DNA of 64,000 nucleotides, taken from the NCBI GenBank assembly GCA_963575745.1, contig CAUYUJ010007446.1, positions 612,501-676,500 of the forward strand, read 5' to 3'. The translations under genes were made by a program, and so were the position numbers. The notes under the pieces are model-generated. The model did no database searches. It saw nothing but the letters and a program-made list of their open reading frames with translations, and was not told where the DNA came from. Of the stretch, positions 31,661 through 41,184 are shown one piece after another. The DNA is from Prorocentrum cordatum. Taxonomy: Eukaryota; Sar; Dinophyceae; Prorocentrales; Prorocentraceae. Position 1 is the first letter of the stretch; every line of letters starts with the position of its first letter.

Positions 31661-32459
31661 CGTGGCGGCCCCTGGCCTGCCTCGCCCCGTGGTCCTCCTT
31701 CGCTACGAGGGCCCCGGCCGCCTCAGGCGCGCCCCGCACTTGCAGGGTCTTCCCCCCCGCTCGGGCTCAGGCCGGGCGCCGGGGATTCACGCCCGTCGTG
31801 CGCAGGGCCTGGCACGCCGCCCAGACGGCCGCGCTGGCCCCCCTCCAGTCTCAGAGACAGGCCACGCAGGCCCAGGGTCAGCCTGCGGCGGACCGCCTGA
31901 CGCAGCTCGAGCGCCAGCTCGAGCACGTCCAGGCCCTTCCGACCACGTCCGCTGCACGACGCGACAGTACCTCAACGCGCTGCGTGAACTCCACGCCGCC
32001 GTCCAGCGTCAGGCCTCGCTCGCCCCTTCGGCGGTGAGCGTCTCTGCCTCCGTCGCAGACGCCCTCTACGCGGCCCAAACGCTTCTCGTGCGAAGCCCCA
32101 GCTAACAACCCCCCCTTTCAAGGCCCGTGCGCCGCTTGGCAAGCGTCCACTGTGGCCTTCCCCTCCGCGGGTCCTAAAGGGGCACTGGAATGATGCCGGC
32201 ACCTCCAGCGAGGTTCCGCCAGGCCAAAGACGGGTGCAGGCCTCGCTTAACCCACGTGGTGGGTTCGGATCACTGCGATGCAGAGTCACAGCCCCGCCTT
32301 TTGCTCTGGGGGAGGGCCCCCCTTCGCCCCTCCCTCCCTTTCCTCCCCCGGCCGCCCAAGACGGGAGCGAAGTGCCCTTTCTAGCCGATTCGCATCGGCC
32401 AAGGTGCGGGGTGCGCCCGCCGCTAGTCCGCGGGGCGCCTGGACGCTGCCGCGCCCAAT

Positions 32460-32580
32460 CGGTCCGATCTCTCTCTCTCTCTCTCTCTGTGTTTTATTTC
32501 TCTGTTTGTTCTGTTTGTTTGTTGTTTTGTTTTTTCTCTCTCTCTCTCTCTCTCTCCCTCTCCCTCTCTCTCACACTGTA
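32460..32580. repeat. (TC)n and TTTGT simple repeat
   Basis: Two (TC)n blocks around a TTTGTTTG-type stretch. 32105-32460 has no gene supported. Confidence 0.9.
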
Positions 32581-32754
32581 TCTCCATCTCGAAGAGGCCC
32601 GCGTGTCCCACTAAGGGCAGGGGTAAACAACCCAACCAACCATGCCGTGCCAAGGTATGGCACACATCAACCCAAGCCGGCTGCTGTCGAGCAGTTATGG
32701 TATTGGTGTGAGTTACACAGGTATGTTTGTTCGGTCTTTTCGCCTTAGTGGGGC

Positions 32755-33522
32755 ATGCGGGCCACGGCCCTCCATCCTTGTTTCCCCCCTCACCGCCCTC
32801 TTCCCCGTTGGTCCTCAAGGATCGAGGATCAATGTGTTATTACTAGCCTTACCAATGTTTCATTATTATCCTACTTCGTGGACGCAATGCCCAGTTTGGT
32901 CCAGTTCGATCCTCGTCGTCGTCCTCCTCATTATACTTATACTTGTCCTCCTCCTCCTTCTGATGTTGCTGGGGTTCGTCTTCATCCTGCTCTTGCGGGG
33001 GTTTTTCTTCCTCCTCATCCCCCTAAGTCCCCAGCTTCTCATTCGTCTTGTCCAGCTCGTCATCGTTGTCGGCGACTTCCTCCGTCCCATGACATTATTT
33101 TGTTCGCGGTTGTTGTCCTCCCTCCAGTCCCTGCAGTCACCCTCCTCCGTGTCATTATCATCATTTTCCCTATCCAGATACCCTCGTCCCAATCGTGCCT
33201 CACTGGTGACCGCTTCTTTCAAAACCATGATGTGCCTTTTACGAGTTGGGGCTCCAGCCATTGGTACCAGTGCCAGTTCCGAACAAAGACACCCAGAAGT
33301 TATTACAACAAAGTCACCCGCAGCTCCCGGATCTCATGGACAACATTTCGCAGAAGCAGCAGGAGCGCCTCTTCGTCCTCTCCCCAGCCTCTCCCTTCTC
33401 CCCCTCTCCCTCCCTGCCCTTCCGCCTTCCCCTCCTTCTCCTCCCCCTCCTTCTCCTCCATCTCCCTCTCCCTGTGTCACGTCATCACTTTCCTCCTCCA
33501 CCAGCGTCGTGCGCAAAACTGA
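32755..33522 (+). CDS. candidate ORF, 255 codons, unknown protein
   Basis: Open from ATG 32755. Codons end often in T, unlike the GC-ending codons elsewhere. It includes SLLSYFVDAMPSLVQFD and a Pro/His-rich stretch (HYTYTCPPPPSDVAG). In the next frame PVPNKDTQKLLQQSHPQLPD and MDNISQKQQERLFVL also read as coding, so a frame change near 33200 is possible. A donor-like ACACAG|GTATGT lies upstream at 32720. The tract is pyrimidine-rich, which inflates ORFs. Not recognised. Confidence 0.25.
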   Translation: MRATALHPCFPPHRPLPRWSSRIEDQCVITSLTNVSLLSYFVDAMPSLVQFDPRRRPPHYTYTCPPPPSDVAGVRLHPALAGVFLPPHPPKSPASHSSCPARHRCRRLPPSHDIILFAVVVLPPVPAVTLLRVIIIIFPIQIPSSQSCLTGDRFFQNHDVPFTSWGSSHWYQCQFRTKTPRSYYNKVTRSSRISWTTFRRSSRSASSSSPQPLPSPPLPPCPSAFPSFSSPSFSSISLSLCHVITFLLHQRRAQN

Positions 33523-33599
33523 GCAATAGGAGGAGCCCCCCTGTCCTGGCTGCCATCACAATCGGATGAAGAGTGGGAGGAGGCGGATGCAGAGAACGG

Positions 33600-34280
33600 G
33601 GAGGAGGAGGGAGGAGGAGGATGAAGAGAATACGGGAGGGTGGATGGGGAATTACATAGGTGTGGGGAGCGACTGCTGAAAAGCACACCACGCTGTTGGT
33701 GTTCTTGTGGCTGGCGTAAAGTCGTGAAGCAGGGACGGACGACGAAGACGTTCGGTAGCGCATTCACCAAAAGTGTGGCTACCAATCGGAGAGGCAGATT
33801 CTTGTCCCCAGATGGGACCCGTGGGCGTGGTACTGCCAGAGCTGTTTCGTTCGGAGCACGGGTCACCACCAGCCTGGCCCTTGCGTGCAGCGGTTACGGC
33901 CAAACCACCGCCACCCGCAGAGAGGATGTCTTTCCCTTTCTATAGAGGCGCAGTGAACCAGCTGCTCGCGACTGGTCTTTGATTTGCAAAAGCCGGCACA
34001 CAACGCCGGGAGACGAGGCGGGCTAGGCTGCGGTTGGTAGTCGCGACGACGCGGTGGCTGCAGCACGAGAAGCCGACAGACCGGCAGCGGTGCCCAGAAG
34101 GCCGCTGTCTTTGCCCAGTATCCCCTGCGGCACTAGTGAGTGTCGGGCGGCACTGCAAGGCCGGCGCCGCGCCATTCCCGCCATCTGGCGCGCGGCCAGC
34201 TGCAGTTTGTGGAGGAAGGCAGGGCCGAGGCGATCTGCAGTCTCCTCTTCCGTGGAAGAAGAACCACCCAGACCTTGACA
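33600..34280. other. stretch with ORFs on both strands, strand undecided
   Basis: A plus ORF at 33640-33945 and minus ORFs at 33652-33903 and 33477-33869 all have ordinary composition. I cannot choose a strand from sequence alone. Confidence 0.4.
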
Positions 34281-34284
34281 ATCG

Positions 34285-34438
34285 TAGGGGGCCACATGTG
34301 AACCCTACCCCTACCCCCCACGATTTCTGAGGGGGAGGGTGGGGTTCACTTCGTTCGGGAGCTCCCGAGCGAAGTGAACCCCACCCTCCCCCTCAGAAAT
34401 CGTGGGGGGTAGGGGTAGGGTTCACATGTGGCACCCTA
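34285..34438. mobile_element. 142-bp near-perfect palindrome (foldback element)
   Basis: 34291-34432 is inverted about its centre (GGGAG|CTCCC at 34361/34362) with one mismatched pair (CGTTCGGG versus CGCTCGGG). The ends read GCCACATGTGAACCCTACC, and a TAGGG(G/T) pair extends the symmetry to about 34285-34438. Similar ends flank 44011-44211. It has no coding capacity. Confidence 0.85.
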
Positions 34439-34439
34439 A

Positions 34440-34555
34440 ATCGGCGTTGGCTAAATGGCCCTGGGCGTTAACCAAACAGCCCGGCCTTGCTCGATGCCTT
34501 CCCTGTGCGCGTGTAGTCAACGGCTTCGCTTGTCGGGGTTCTTTTATCCGGGGGC
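34440..34555 (+). repeat. dispersed repeat W, copy 2
   Basis: Directly abuts the palindrome. Shares GGCCCTGGGCGTTAACC-like and CAACGGCTTCGCTTGTCGGGG-like words with 22540-22660. Confidence 0.75.
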
Positions 34556-34684
34556 GGAGCTTCTGCCCTCTGCCTCTGCCACCGCCGGGTGGCCGAGGTG
34601 CCCGCGGCGCGGCGCAAAAAACTGCGGCACGGCAGCCCCGCAGCAGTGCAGGCTGCCGCGAAGATCGGGCCGGACGAAAGGGGT

Positions 34685-34855
34685 GGATTGTGAAAGGGGG
34701 GGTTACGAAATCTGCTGCATGCAGCTGGTTTCGGCCCCACCGAGGGGCCCATTCCTCGATACATAGTCGCCTCCGGCGCTGGGAGGCGCCGGGGAAATCA
34801 GCTACGTGAGCTGATTCGCAAAACCCCCTTTGCTATCCCCCCCTTTCGTTCGCCC
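34685..34855. mobile_element. foldback element with imperfect 45-bp ends
   Basis: GGATTGTGAAAGGGGG...GAAATCTGCTGCATGCAGC faces CAGCTACGTGAGCTGATTCG...CCCCTTTGCTATCC, roughly three quarters identical when inverted. AATCAGCT/AGCTGATT forms a hairpin at 34797-34817. Confidence 0.6.
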
Positions 34856-34898
34856 GACCCGAGAAGACGTTGCAGCCGTGCGCGAAGCAGGGCCAGAT

Positions 34899-35906
34899 TC
34901 AGACCCGCCGTGCGTGGCGGTGCACAGTCGGCACAGGGAAGGGACCCAAACTCACGGTAGCCACCGGCACTCCGCGCAAGGAGGGAGAGGGAAGGAGAGA
35001 GGAGGAGGAGGAGGAAGAAGAGGGGGAGGAACCGAAGGGGGGATTCAGAAGAGAACGCGCGCACACATCACACAGCCTCATCATGGTTGCGGGGGGAGGG
35101 GTGTTCGGCCGCGCGCCCGCGATGGTCAGATGCCAGCCCCGCCCCAGCATTTGCACTGCGTGCGCCCAAGGGGTGGTTTCTTTTCTCGCCTCTACCCCAA
35201 CGTTGACCTCCCACACGCGGCCCTCTTCAGAGGGGGGTGGCGCCATGCGTCGCATCCGCGGGTGTCTCGTCACGCGATTGGCGGGAGGGTCTCGCTCCGC
35301 GGCTATAGATTTGCACATCGCCTCGTTGCGCGACCGGGCACCGCGGCACCGCGCGCGCGGGCGAGACGTTTGCGCGGGGAGGAATAGGTGGCATCTGTTT
35401 GGTCTCGGTCCACAATGGGCTGCGCTCAGAGGCTCTGGAGGGCGGGTTCCGCCGCAACGGTCAGGGCATGATGAATTCCGTGCGGCGGGTCTCCAGGGAA
35501 ATCTTCGGGAGTCCGCTGGCAATTCTGAGGTACCCTTTCGACATTCCGCACGGGTCCTCAGGACGTGAAGTAGGGCGCTGTAAGAATCCGTATATGATTC
35601 CAGAAACCAATCGCATGGCGCAGGAAATTTTGCCAGGGGTCCCACAGCAGTCGGATGTCCCCTGGATTCTGAATGGTCTTCGAAGGCCAGTGGAGAGTCT
35701 TCAGACACGGGGGCTCCCTGGTTAGTGACTCCTGAGAATAGCATGAGAATCCCGAGGACCTCCCTGAGAAGCCCCAAGAGTCCCTCGACATTCCACACGA
35801 AACCCTTTGGGCTTTGTGTGGTACCGTCAGGCACCGTCACGAAATCTTCTGGGTTGCCGAGGATGTCCTCAATATCGTCGGGAAAAGTATGAGGTCGCCG
35901 CGGCAT
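34899..35906 (-). CDS. candidate ORF, 335 codons, unknown protein
   Basis: Intact ATG-to-stop frame on the minus strand. The N-terminal part looks protein-like: MPRRPHTFPDDIEDILGNPE, then a hydrophobic helix LLGLLREVLGILMLFSG, then SYTDSYSALLHVLRTRAEC. The centre is Arg/Pro/Cys-rich and the end Ser-rich from a purine tract. At this GC content one or two ORFs this long may occur by chance in 64 kb, and a 108-codon plus ORF (35399-35725) overlaps. CGACATTCC(G/A)CAC words recur within it, hinting at repeat origin. Not recognised. Confidence 0.25.
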   Translation of the reverse strand: MPRRPHTFPDDIEDILGNPEDFVTVPDGTTQSPKGFVWNVEGLLGLLREVLGILMLFSGVTNQGAPVSEDSPLAFEDHSESRGHPTAVGPLAKFPAPCDWFLESYTDSYSALLHVLRTRAECRKGTSELPADSRRFPWRPAARNSSCPDRCGGTRPPEPLSAAHCGPRPNRCHLFLPAQTSRPRARCRGARSRNEAMCKSIAAERDPPANRVTRHPRMRRMAPPPSEEGRVWEVNVGVEARKETTPWAHAVQMLGRGWHLTIAGARPNTPPPATMMRLCDVCARSLLNPPFGSSPSSSSSSSSLLPSPSLRGVPVATVSLGPFPVPTVHRHARRV

Positions 35907-36087
35907 CCGCTGCTAGCTTCGTAGGGCTGCGAAAATCATCAGGTAACCCCGAAAAGTGCTTTGATGATCCCTGAGGAATGCCCCAATAAGAGGACTCCCA
36001 AGGGCCCGCCCGCTTGGCAACGGCGGGCCCGACGGCCAGCTTTGCTGTGGAAGCGTTGGGGCTGTCTGTCTCGCTTTGTGTTTGCAG

Positions 36088-36330
36088 GTGAACGCAGACG
36101 ATTCAAGCGCCCCCAAGCGCCCCTCGGAGGCTAAACTGGAGCGCGCCAAGTTTGCACGACGCACACCGTGGAAGAGGTGTTTCCCGCCTCCTTTGCTCGC
36201 GTGGATGACTGCGAGCTTAACCTCGCCCGCCCCGTCGTTCGTCTGGCGCTCCATGGAACGCTCCGACCAGCGGTCGCTGGCACCAGACGCTTCTCGGGTG
36301 CGACGCGAACTCCCTCCGAAGCAAGAGGGT
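36088..36330 (+). CDS. candidate exon after a strong 3' splice site
   Basis: CTCGCTTTGTGTTTGCAG precedes VNADDSSAPKRPSEAKLERA in phase. One base later in frame the reading becomes VEEVFPASFARVDDCELNLA, suggesting an indel near 36160. The minus strand is also open here (VKLAVIHASKGGGKHLFHG), so the strand is not certain. Confidence 0.25.
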
Positions 36331-36339
36331 GGGAGCGGG

Positions 36340-36845
36340 GAAGGAAGTGGAGGGATAGGAAGAGAAACAGGAGAGGCGGATGTGGAGGTGGAGGAAGAAA
36401 GAGAGAGAGAGGGGGGGTGGGATATATGGATGGGGGAGGGAGGATGGGGACAAGGGATCGGAGGAGGAAAGAAGGAGGAGGAGGAGGAGGAGGAGGAGGA
36501 GGGAGGCGGAGAGAGGGAGGGAGTGAAAGAGGGATCGAGGGAGGGATGAAGGGGGGTAGTCAGGCGGCAGGACCGTAGGAGGAGGAGCAGGAGGAGCAGG
36601 AGGAGAGGAGGGAGGAGGAGAGGAGGAGGAGTAGGAGGAGGAGGAGGAGGAGGAGGAGGAGGAGGTGGAGGAGGAGGAGGAGGAGGAAGGAGAGAGGAGG
36701 AGGAGGGGGAGGAGGAGGAGGAGGAGGAGGAGGAGGATGAGGAGGAGAAGGAGGAGGAGGAGGAGGAGGAGGAGGAGGAGGAGGAGGAGGAGGGGGAGAT
36801 GGAGGAGGAGAAGGAGGAGTCGGAGGAGGAGAAGGAGGACCACTG
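36340..36845. repeat. GGA/GAGGAG purine tract
   Basis: About 500 bp of imperfect (GGA)n. Glu/Arg/Gly or Pro/Ser/Leu ORFs are artefacts. Confidence 0.95.
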
Positions 36846-36884
36846 TTTGGGACCACTGCCTACGTCTCGTGCGGACATGCGTGA

Positions 36885-37424
36885 TCCCACCAAAACGAGG
36901 AGGTGACACTGGGTAGGAAGGCGGCTAGTCGACTAGTGATTCGCTGCCCCGCCGACGGTTCCCTGCAGCCATGGTTCGCCCGACATTGTGGGGGCTGCGC
37001 TGGCACGGTTCGCCTGCTTGCGGATGTAAACCGTACGCTCACAGAGCAGCAGGGCCAGCTTGAGGTAACAGACGACCGGCACCTGCATACGGGGTCCGCG
37101 CTGGCACCGGTTGAGATAGATGATCTCGAGCCCGAGGATCCCCGCCTGGGAGTGGGCGTGAAGTCCCATGGGGCTCACGTGCCAGACGGCACCACCCTTC
37201 CCAGAAATGCCCGATCGCTGCTGGAGCTGACGCCAAGGCATTGGGTCAAGGTTCAGACCACGCTGACCATGATGCAGGGGAACCAAACTCATCCCTGCAT
37301 CACAACAGACGGCCGCCTTCCCGCTTCCGCACCACCGTTCTTGGTACTTGCCAGTGCGCCCCAGAGCAAGTGTGGCACTGACACCAAGAGAGCAGGTGCC
37401 AGGCCCCCAATCGGGGCAGGTTGA
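36885..37424 (+). CDS. candidate exon, unknown protein
   Basis: The frame opens after TGA 36882-36884 and runs about 180 codons. It begins HQNEEVTLGRKAASRLVIRC, contains a Cys cluster (CPADGSLQPWFARHCGGC), VNRTLTEQQGQLEVTDD and the acidic EIDDLEPEDPRL. It ends at GGGGCAG|GTTGAG, a donor-like site. Acidic and basic residues are balanced, unlike the minus ORF (36933-37292), which is nearly free of Asp and Glu. A one-base shift near 37345 would join it to a Glu-rich frame encoded by the next GGA tract. No family recognised. Confidence 0.35.
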   Translation, partial: SHQNEEVTLGRKAASRLVIRCPADGSLQPWFARHCGGCAGTVRLLADVNRTLTEQQGQLEVTDDRHLHTGSALAPVEIDDLEPEDPRLGVGVKSHGAHVPDGTTLPRNARSLLELTPRHWVKVQTTLTMMQGNQTHPCITTDGRLPASAPPFLVLASAPQSKCGTDTKRAGARPPIGAG

Positions 37425-37429
37425 GGAGG

Positions 37430-37520
37430 ACAGCGACGAGGAACATCAGGAGGAGGAGGAGGAGGAAGAGGAGGAGGAGGAGGAGGAGGAGGAGGAGGAG
37501 GAGGAGGAGGAGAAGCGAGA
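37430..37520. repeat. GGA/GAG tract
   Basis: Encodes poly-Glu in the frame that continues to 37580. This could be a coding homopolymer or intronic repeat. Confidence 0.85.
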
Positions 37521-37578
37521 AGGGCGACGAGCGACAAAGCGATGGGGCCTACCGCGAGGAGGGGCCTCGCCTCCCCAG

Positions 37579-37690
37579 GTGGACTCACGGCGCCTGCGGG
37601 ACCTCGCCGCGCACCGGGCGTCTCCAGCGGAGGAGGCGCGCGAGGCCGAACGCTGCCGCCAGGCGTGCGTGGCGGTCGCCGCCGCCGCCG
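37579..37690 (+). CDS. short exon-like island after CTCCCCAG
   Basis: Reads VDSRRLRDLAAHRASPAEEA then REAERCRQACVAVAAAAA, a probable helix. It is bounded by a polypyrimidine-AG on the left and a GCC/GTC repeat on the right, the same layout as the ANL exons. Function unknown. Confidence 0.3.
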
Positions 37691-37714
37691 CCGCCGTCGG
37701 CGGCGATCCTCGGA

Positions 37715-37876
37715 GGTCTTCGGGGGTCCTCGGGGGCTCTCGGGGGTCATCGGGGGCCCTCGCGGGTTCTCGGAGGCTCCTGGAGGCTCTCAGGGGCTCT
37801 CGAAGGGTCTCAGCTGTTCTGGGGGTGCTCTTGGAGGTTCTCGGGGGCTCTCGGAGGCTCCCGGGGGTCCTCGCCA

Positions 37877-37925
<49 letters not shown>

Positions 37926-38350
37926 TCGGTCGAAGATCGAGTGTCGAGGGATCGGGGGTTCAGGTTTTTTGGCGCTCGGAGTATTTCCGTCTTCGTCGCC
38001 GCTTGAGGGGCGTCTGTCGTCTTCGGAGACCTCCAGAGGCCGTCGGGCGTCTTCGTCGCGAAATCGAGGATGTAGGGTCGAGAGGCTGCTCTCCTCTCGG
38101 AGGTCCTTGGAAGTGTGCGTGTGAGCTTGTGTGTGAGTGTGTGTGTGTGTGTGTTCACCGTCCCCTCCCCGCCATCCACGCCCAGATGGTTATGGCTGCT
38201 GGCGGTTGCCATGCCCTGAGTGGTCTCTGAGTGTTCGGGCGGGTGTATACGCGCGCATCACATTCTTCCAACCTTCTACTACTCTGTCGCCGTGCGCAGG
38301 GCCGCGACGCCCAAAAGTGTGTGTGTGTGTGTGGGTGTGTATAGTATGTG
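37715..38350. repeat. CTCGGGGG minisatellite, (GTC)n and (GT)n tracts
   Basis: GGGGGTCCTCGGGGGCTCT units to 37870, (GTC)n at 37877-37920, (GT)n near 38118-38155 and 38320-38345. No gene supported. Confidence 0.8.
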
Positions 38351-38487
38351 TATACACATACAGATTCCACATGCGAGGTGGGTCTAGCCGTGCGCGGCGA
38401 CGGGGGTCTCAGAATGTGCGAGAAACGCCACGGCCAAATTCCTCCTCCCCCCGTCCGCCTACATTCCTCCCCGGCTTCGTCCTCATT

Positions 38488-38900
38488 ACGTAGCACCCTG
38501 CAGATGCGGATAAGGTTGAGGGGGCGGCGGGGATGTCGGCAGTCTGCGAGGCTCTGAAGAAGCTTGCCGCAAGTGCAGACTTTTGTTAAACTATACAACG
38601 AGCCCGCCGCAGCCGACGATATTTCTGGTTCCAGGAATGTGGGTGGGTCGCGGGTTGGGTCGCGGGTTGGATCGCGGGTTGTGGGTCGCGGATGGGTCGC
38701 GGGTCATGTCGCGGGTGTGTCGCGGGTGGGTCGCGGGTGGGTCGCGGGCGCGTCGCGGGCGGGTCGCGGGCGGGTCGCGAGTGGGTCGCGGGTGGGTCGC
38801 GGGGTGGATCGCGGGGTGGATCGCGGGTGTGTCGCGGGCGTGTCGCGGGTGGGTCGCAGGCGGGTCGCGGGGTGGGTCGCGGGTGGGACGCGTGGCCGTA
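38488..38900 (+). repeat. dispersed repeat M, copy 4, plus GGGTCGCGGGTG array
   Basis: M (GTAGCACCCTGCAGATGCGG to TGTTAAACTATACAACGAGC-like end) is followed without a gap by about 20 units of the 12-bp array, the same order as at 22290-22520. Confidence 0.85.
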
Positions 38901-38914
38901 CGCGGGGGGAATGA

Positions 38915-39212
38915 CGCCAAACAACAAACAAACAAACTAACTAACAAGCAAACGAGCAAACAAACACCAACCAACCAACCAACCAACCAACCAACCAACC
39001 AACCAAAAACCCAACCAACCAACCAACCAACCAACCAACCAAAAACCCAACCAACCAACCAACCAACCAACCAACCACAACAACAACATCAACATTACCA
39101 GCAGCAGCCACAACTTCAGCAACGCCAACAACAACGAGATCAACAACCACATCAACAACGACAACAACAACAGTAACAGCGACAACAACATCAACGGCAA
39201 CAACAACAATAA
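38915..39212. repeat. CAAA, (CCAA)n and (AAC)n tracts
   Basis: (CCAA)n interrupted twice by CCAAAAAC, then AAC-rich sequence. Follows the 12-bp array as (AAC)n does at 22930. Confidence 0.95.
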
Positions 39213-39229
39213 ATTGCATCGCGGAATCC

Positions 39230-39882
39230 CACTCCAGCCACGCTTTGGCATGCACGTTCGAACGACATTCGCGACCGCAGATGCCCAGAGGGGCTCCCGA
39301 CTTAGTCGGGCACCTCTGGCAGCTGCGCGATGCGGCGCGCGGGTAAGGCAGCGAATTCTGCTGCGTCGCCCCCAACGCAGCGCAGGTCGCCGAGGAGCAG
39401 CAGCGCCTGCCCCCGCGCTGACAGCTGGTACTGCCACCCTGGACACGCGCATCCCAGCATGGCCGCCGCGGTCCCAGCCGTGCCACCGCAGCGAAGACAA
39501 CGAACGGTCCTGGGCCCATGTGCGAGGGAATGCGGCCACCACGAACGATCCGCGAAGAAGGCCGCCAGCATGGCGCCAACGCTGACTGGCGCGGCCGGGC
39601 TGCAGGCGGAGCCGCGCGGGCACGGCTAGGCGGGGCGGGGCCCGCTGGGGCGGGGCCCGCTGGGGCGGACGCCGCACAAGCGCGAGCCCCACGGCGGACC
39701 GCCCGCCAGATTCGCCGGCCGCGGCACTGGCGCACTGGCGCGGCGGCCAAAGCCGATTGCCAGGCAGCCGCTTGCACCCGCTGCGCTGCCACCAACAGTT
39801 CCAGCTCCCTGAGGCGGGCGCGCACCAGCTCGCCCGGCACGGCGTGCTGCGCCGCGGCCGCGTCGGCGTTGCTGTCAGCCAC
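39230..39882 (-). CDS. candidate coding region with HxxCxxC-type zinc motif, frame-broken
   Basis: Minus-strand frames read [20 protein letters not shown] at the start (ATG 39882), then PAGPAPAGP from a 15-bp repeat. In another frame (39571-39302) comes [28 protein letters not shown] and [20 protein letters not shown] before a stop. His, a Cys-x2-Cys-Gly pair and a later Cys-x-Cys resemble the C-terminal Cys/His motif that I associate with retroelement proteins in dinoflagellate genomes. That link is recalled, not checked. The frame change means decay, intron or indel. A CCAGAG...CTCTGG hairpin at 39285-39319 overlaps the end. Confidence 0.3.
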
Positions 39883-40249
39883 GCACCCAGGGACAGTGAA
39901 TGACCGTTCGGCCCCCTCATTCTGATAATTTCGCTCTGTTTTGCTTCACTAGCTAAGGTTTCGCGCGCGGCCTCGCCTGTTGCAGGTTAGTCCTTGCGTG
40001 GCTCTGGGCTTGCTTGGCGCATTTCAGTTTCACCATCGCTCGTCACAGGAGTGCGACTGTTTCGCGGGGGGGGCGGGGGGGCAAGCATTACAAAAACGCA
40101 ACAGACGAACGCCAAACAATTGAACGGAGCGAAGAAGAAATGGACGATTTTTGATTCCGTGGTCTCCAGACCTCCTCGTCAAGAGGGAACAGCCCATTCT
40201 CTCACATCCAGCAGGACGTTCTTATGTTTTTCAAACCGCATGTGGATGT

Positions 40250-41101
40250 AGTAGACGCGCTCCCGCAACGAAATTGACACATCGCAGCATGGTTGTTTTT
40301 TTATGGTATCTTTATGGTTTAGTTCGTACGTCGACACTCCCAAATCAAGACTGCCCTTGCGGCCTGTGCCTCGCGTCCAATGTCCTCCAGATTCTCGGCG
40401 CGATGTGGCCCTCGGAAGAGTCTTGTGTCCTTACGCGTGTTCACTCCAATCGAAGTCGTTTACACACGTTGCCGACCCCATGCCATGGATCGGCTTTTCG
40501 TCGCATATCGTTTTCGGTGATGGCCCCAGAACCTAAGAATGGCTGCCCCAGAGCAGAACATTGCAAGCACTGGAACTCCGTCTTGATGTGTTCAACACGT
40601 TGAACGTCTGGATTCAGGGATCTTCGGGGGTCAGGGATACGTTCCCGAGGCGAATCCAGCTGTGGCGATTATGAGGGGCCCAGAAGGGCCAATAACGTGC
40701 AGAGCCAGAATCTTCCAACGCAATGCTGCAATATCCAGTCCCGGCGGCAAGGACCCCAAATGACACAACATAACCAAAACGCACTTATTGCGCCTTTGGA
40801 AGGGCAAGGACGTTGGAGGATCCGTACAGGCTTTCATCCTAGACATCCCGGCGTTCCAATTGTCTCGATGCGTGGAGTCCGCGAGGTTTGGACAGCTTCC
40901 CTGGGGCCGGTTTTTCGCCATGAATCGGTTTTCGATTGTCCCGCGGCCCATTGACGGCCCCCAGAGGCCGAAGTCGGTCGTCCTGGATTACCAGGCGTTG
41001 GCGCCTATTTTGATGATGTTGGGGCACGTCTCATTTTGTGGAATTTCTCTTTCCGTGTGCTGGCACAGGAAAGGACCACCGGGGAAAGTTGGAACGACTT
41101 A
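40250..41101 (+). pseudogene. candidate degenerate coding region
   Basis: Plus-strand islands in changing frames: ADPMPWIGFSSHIVFGDG (about 40470), QALELRLDVFNTLNVWIQG (about 40570), then QAFILDIPAFQLSRCVESA and DYQALAPILMMLGHVSFCG in the frame ending at TAG 41100. Two stops separate them. A minus ORF (40631-40951) overlaps. 39900-40250 shows nothing. No family recognised. Confidence 0.2.
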
Positions 41102-41184
41102 GCGGGTTCGGGGCAGTCTTGTTTGAGGTGTTACGGGGACATGCGGGGACGATTCAACAGGACCGACTGTAGCCCAAAGACATT

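Larger units (their letters stand above)
30290..32105 (+). pseudogene. split coding region, unknown protein, frame breaks upstream and downstream
   Basis: Coding-like composition runs through 1.8 kb on the plus strand but through all three frames: RELAPLSHCARQAATDPL (to 30520), CVEEVLRALQTAAFAGLHMN (about 30555-30640), NIREEAWEQATKDAATV (about 30660-30745), then the exon starting at 30763. The 3' part reads LTQLERQLEHVQAL and, one base out of phase, RQYLNALRELHAAVQRQ and SVADALYAAQTLLVRSPS, ending TAA at 32103. Heptad-like Leu spacing suggests a coiled coil near the end. Breaks may be introns, decay or indels. Not recognised. Confidence 0.35.

Noticed and set aside
34430-34440. Telomere repeat (CCCTAAA)
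   Set aside because: A single copy beside the palindrome; no tandem array.
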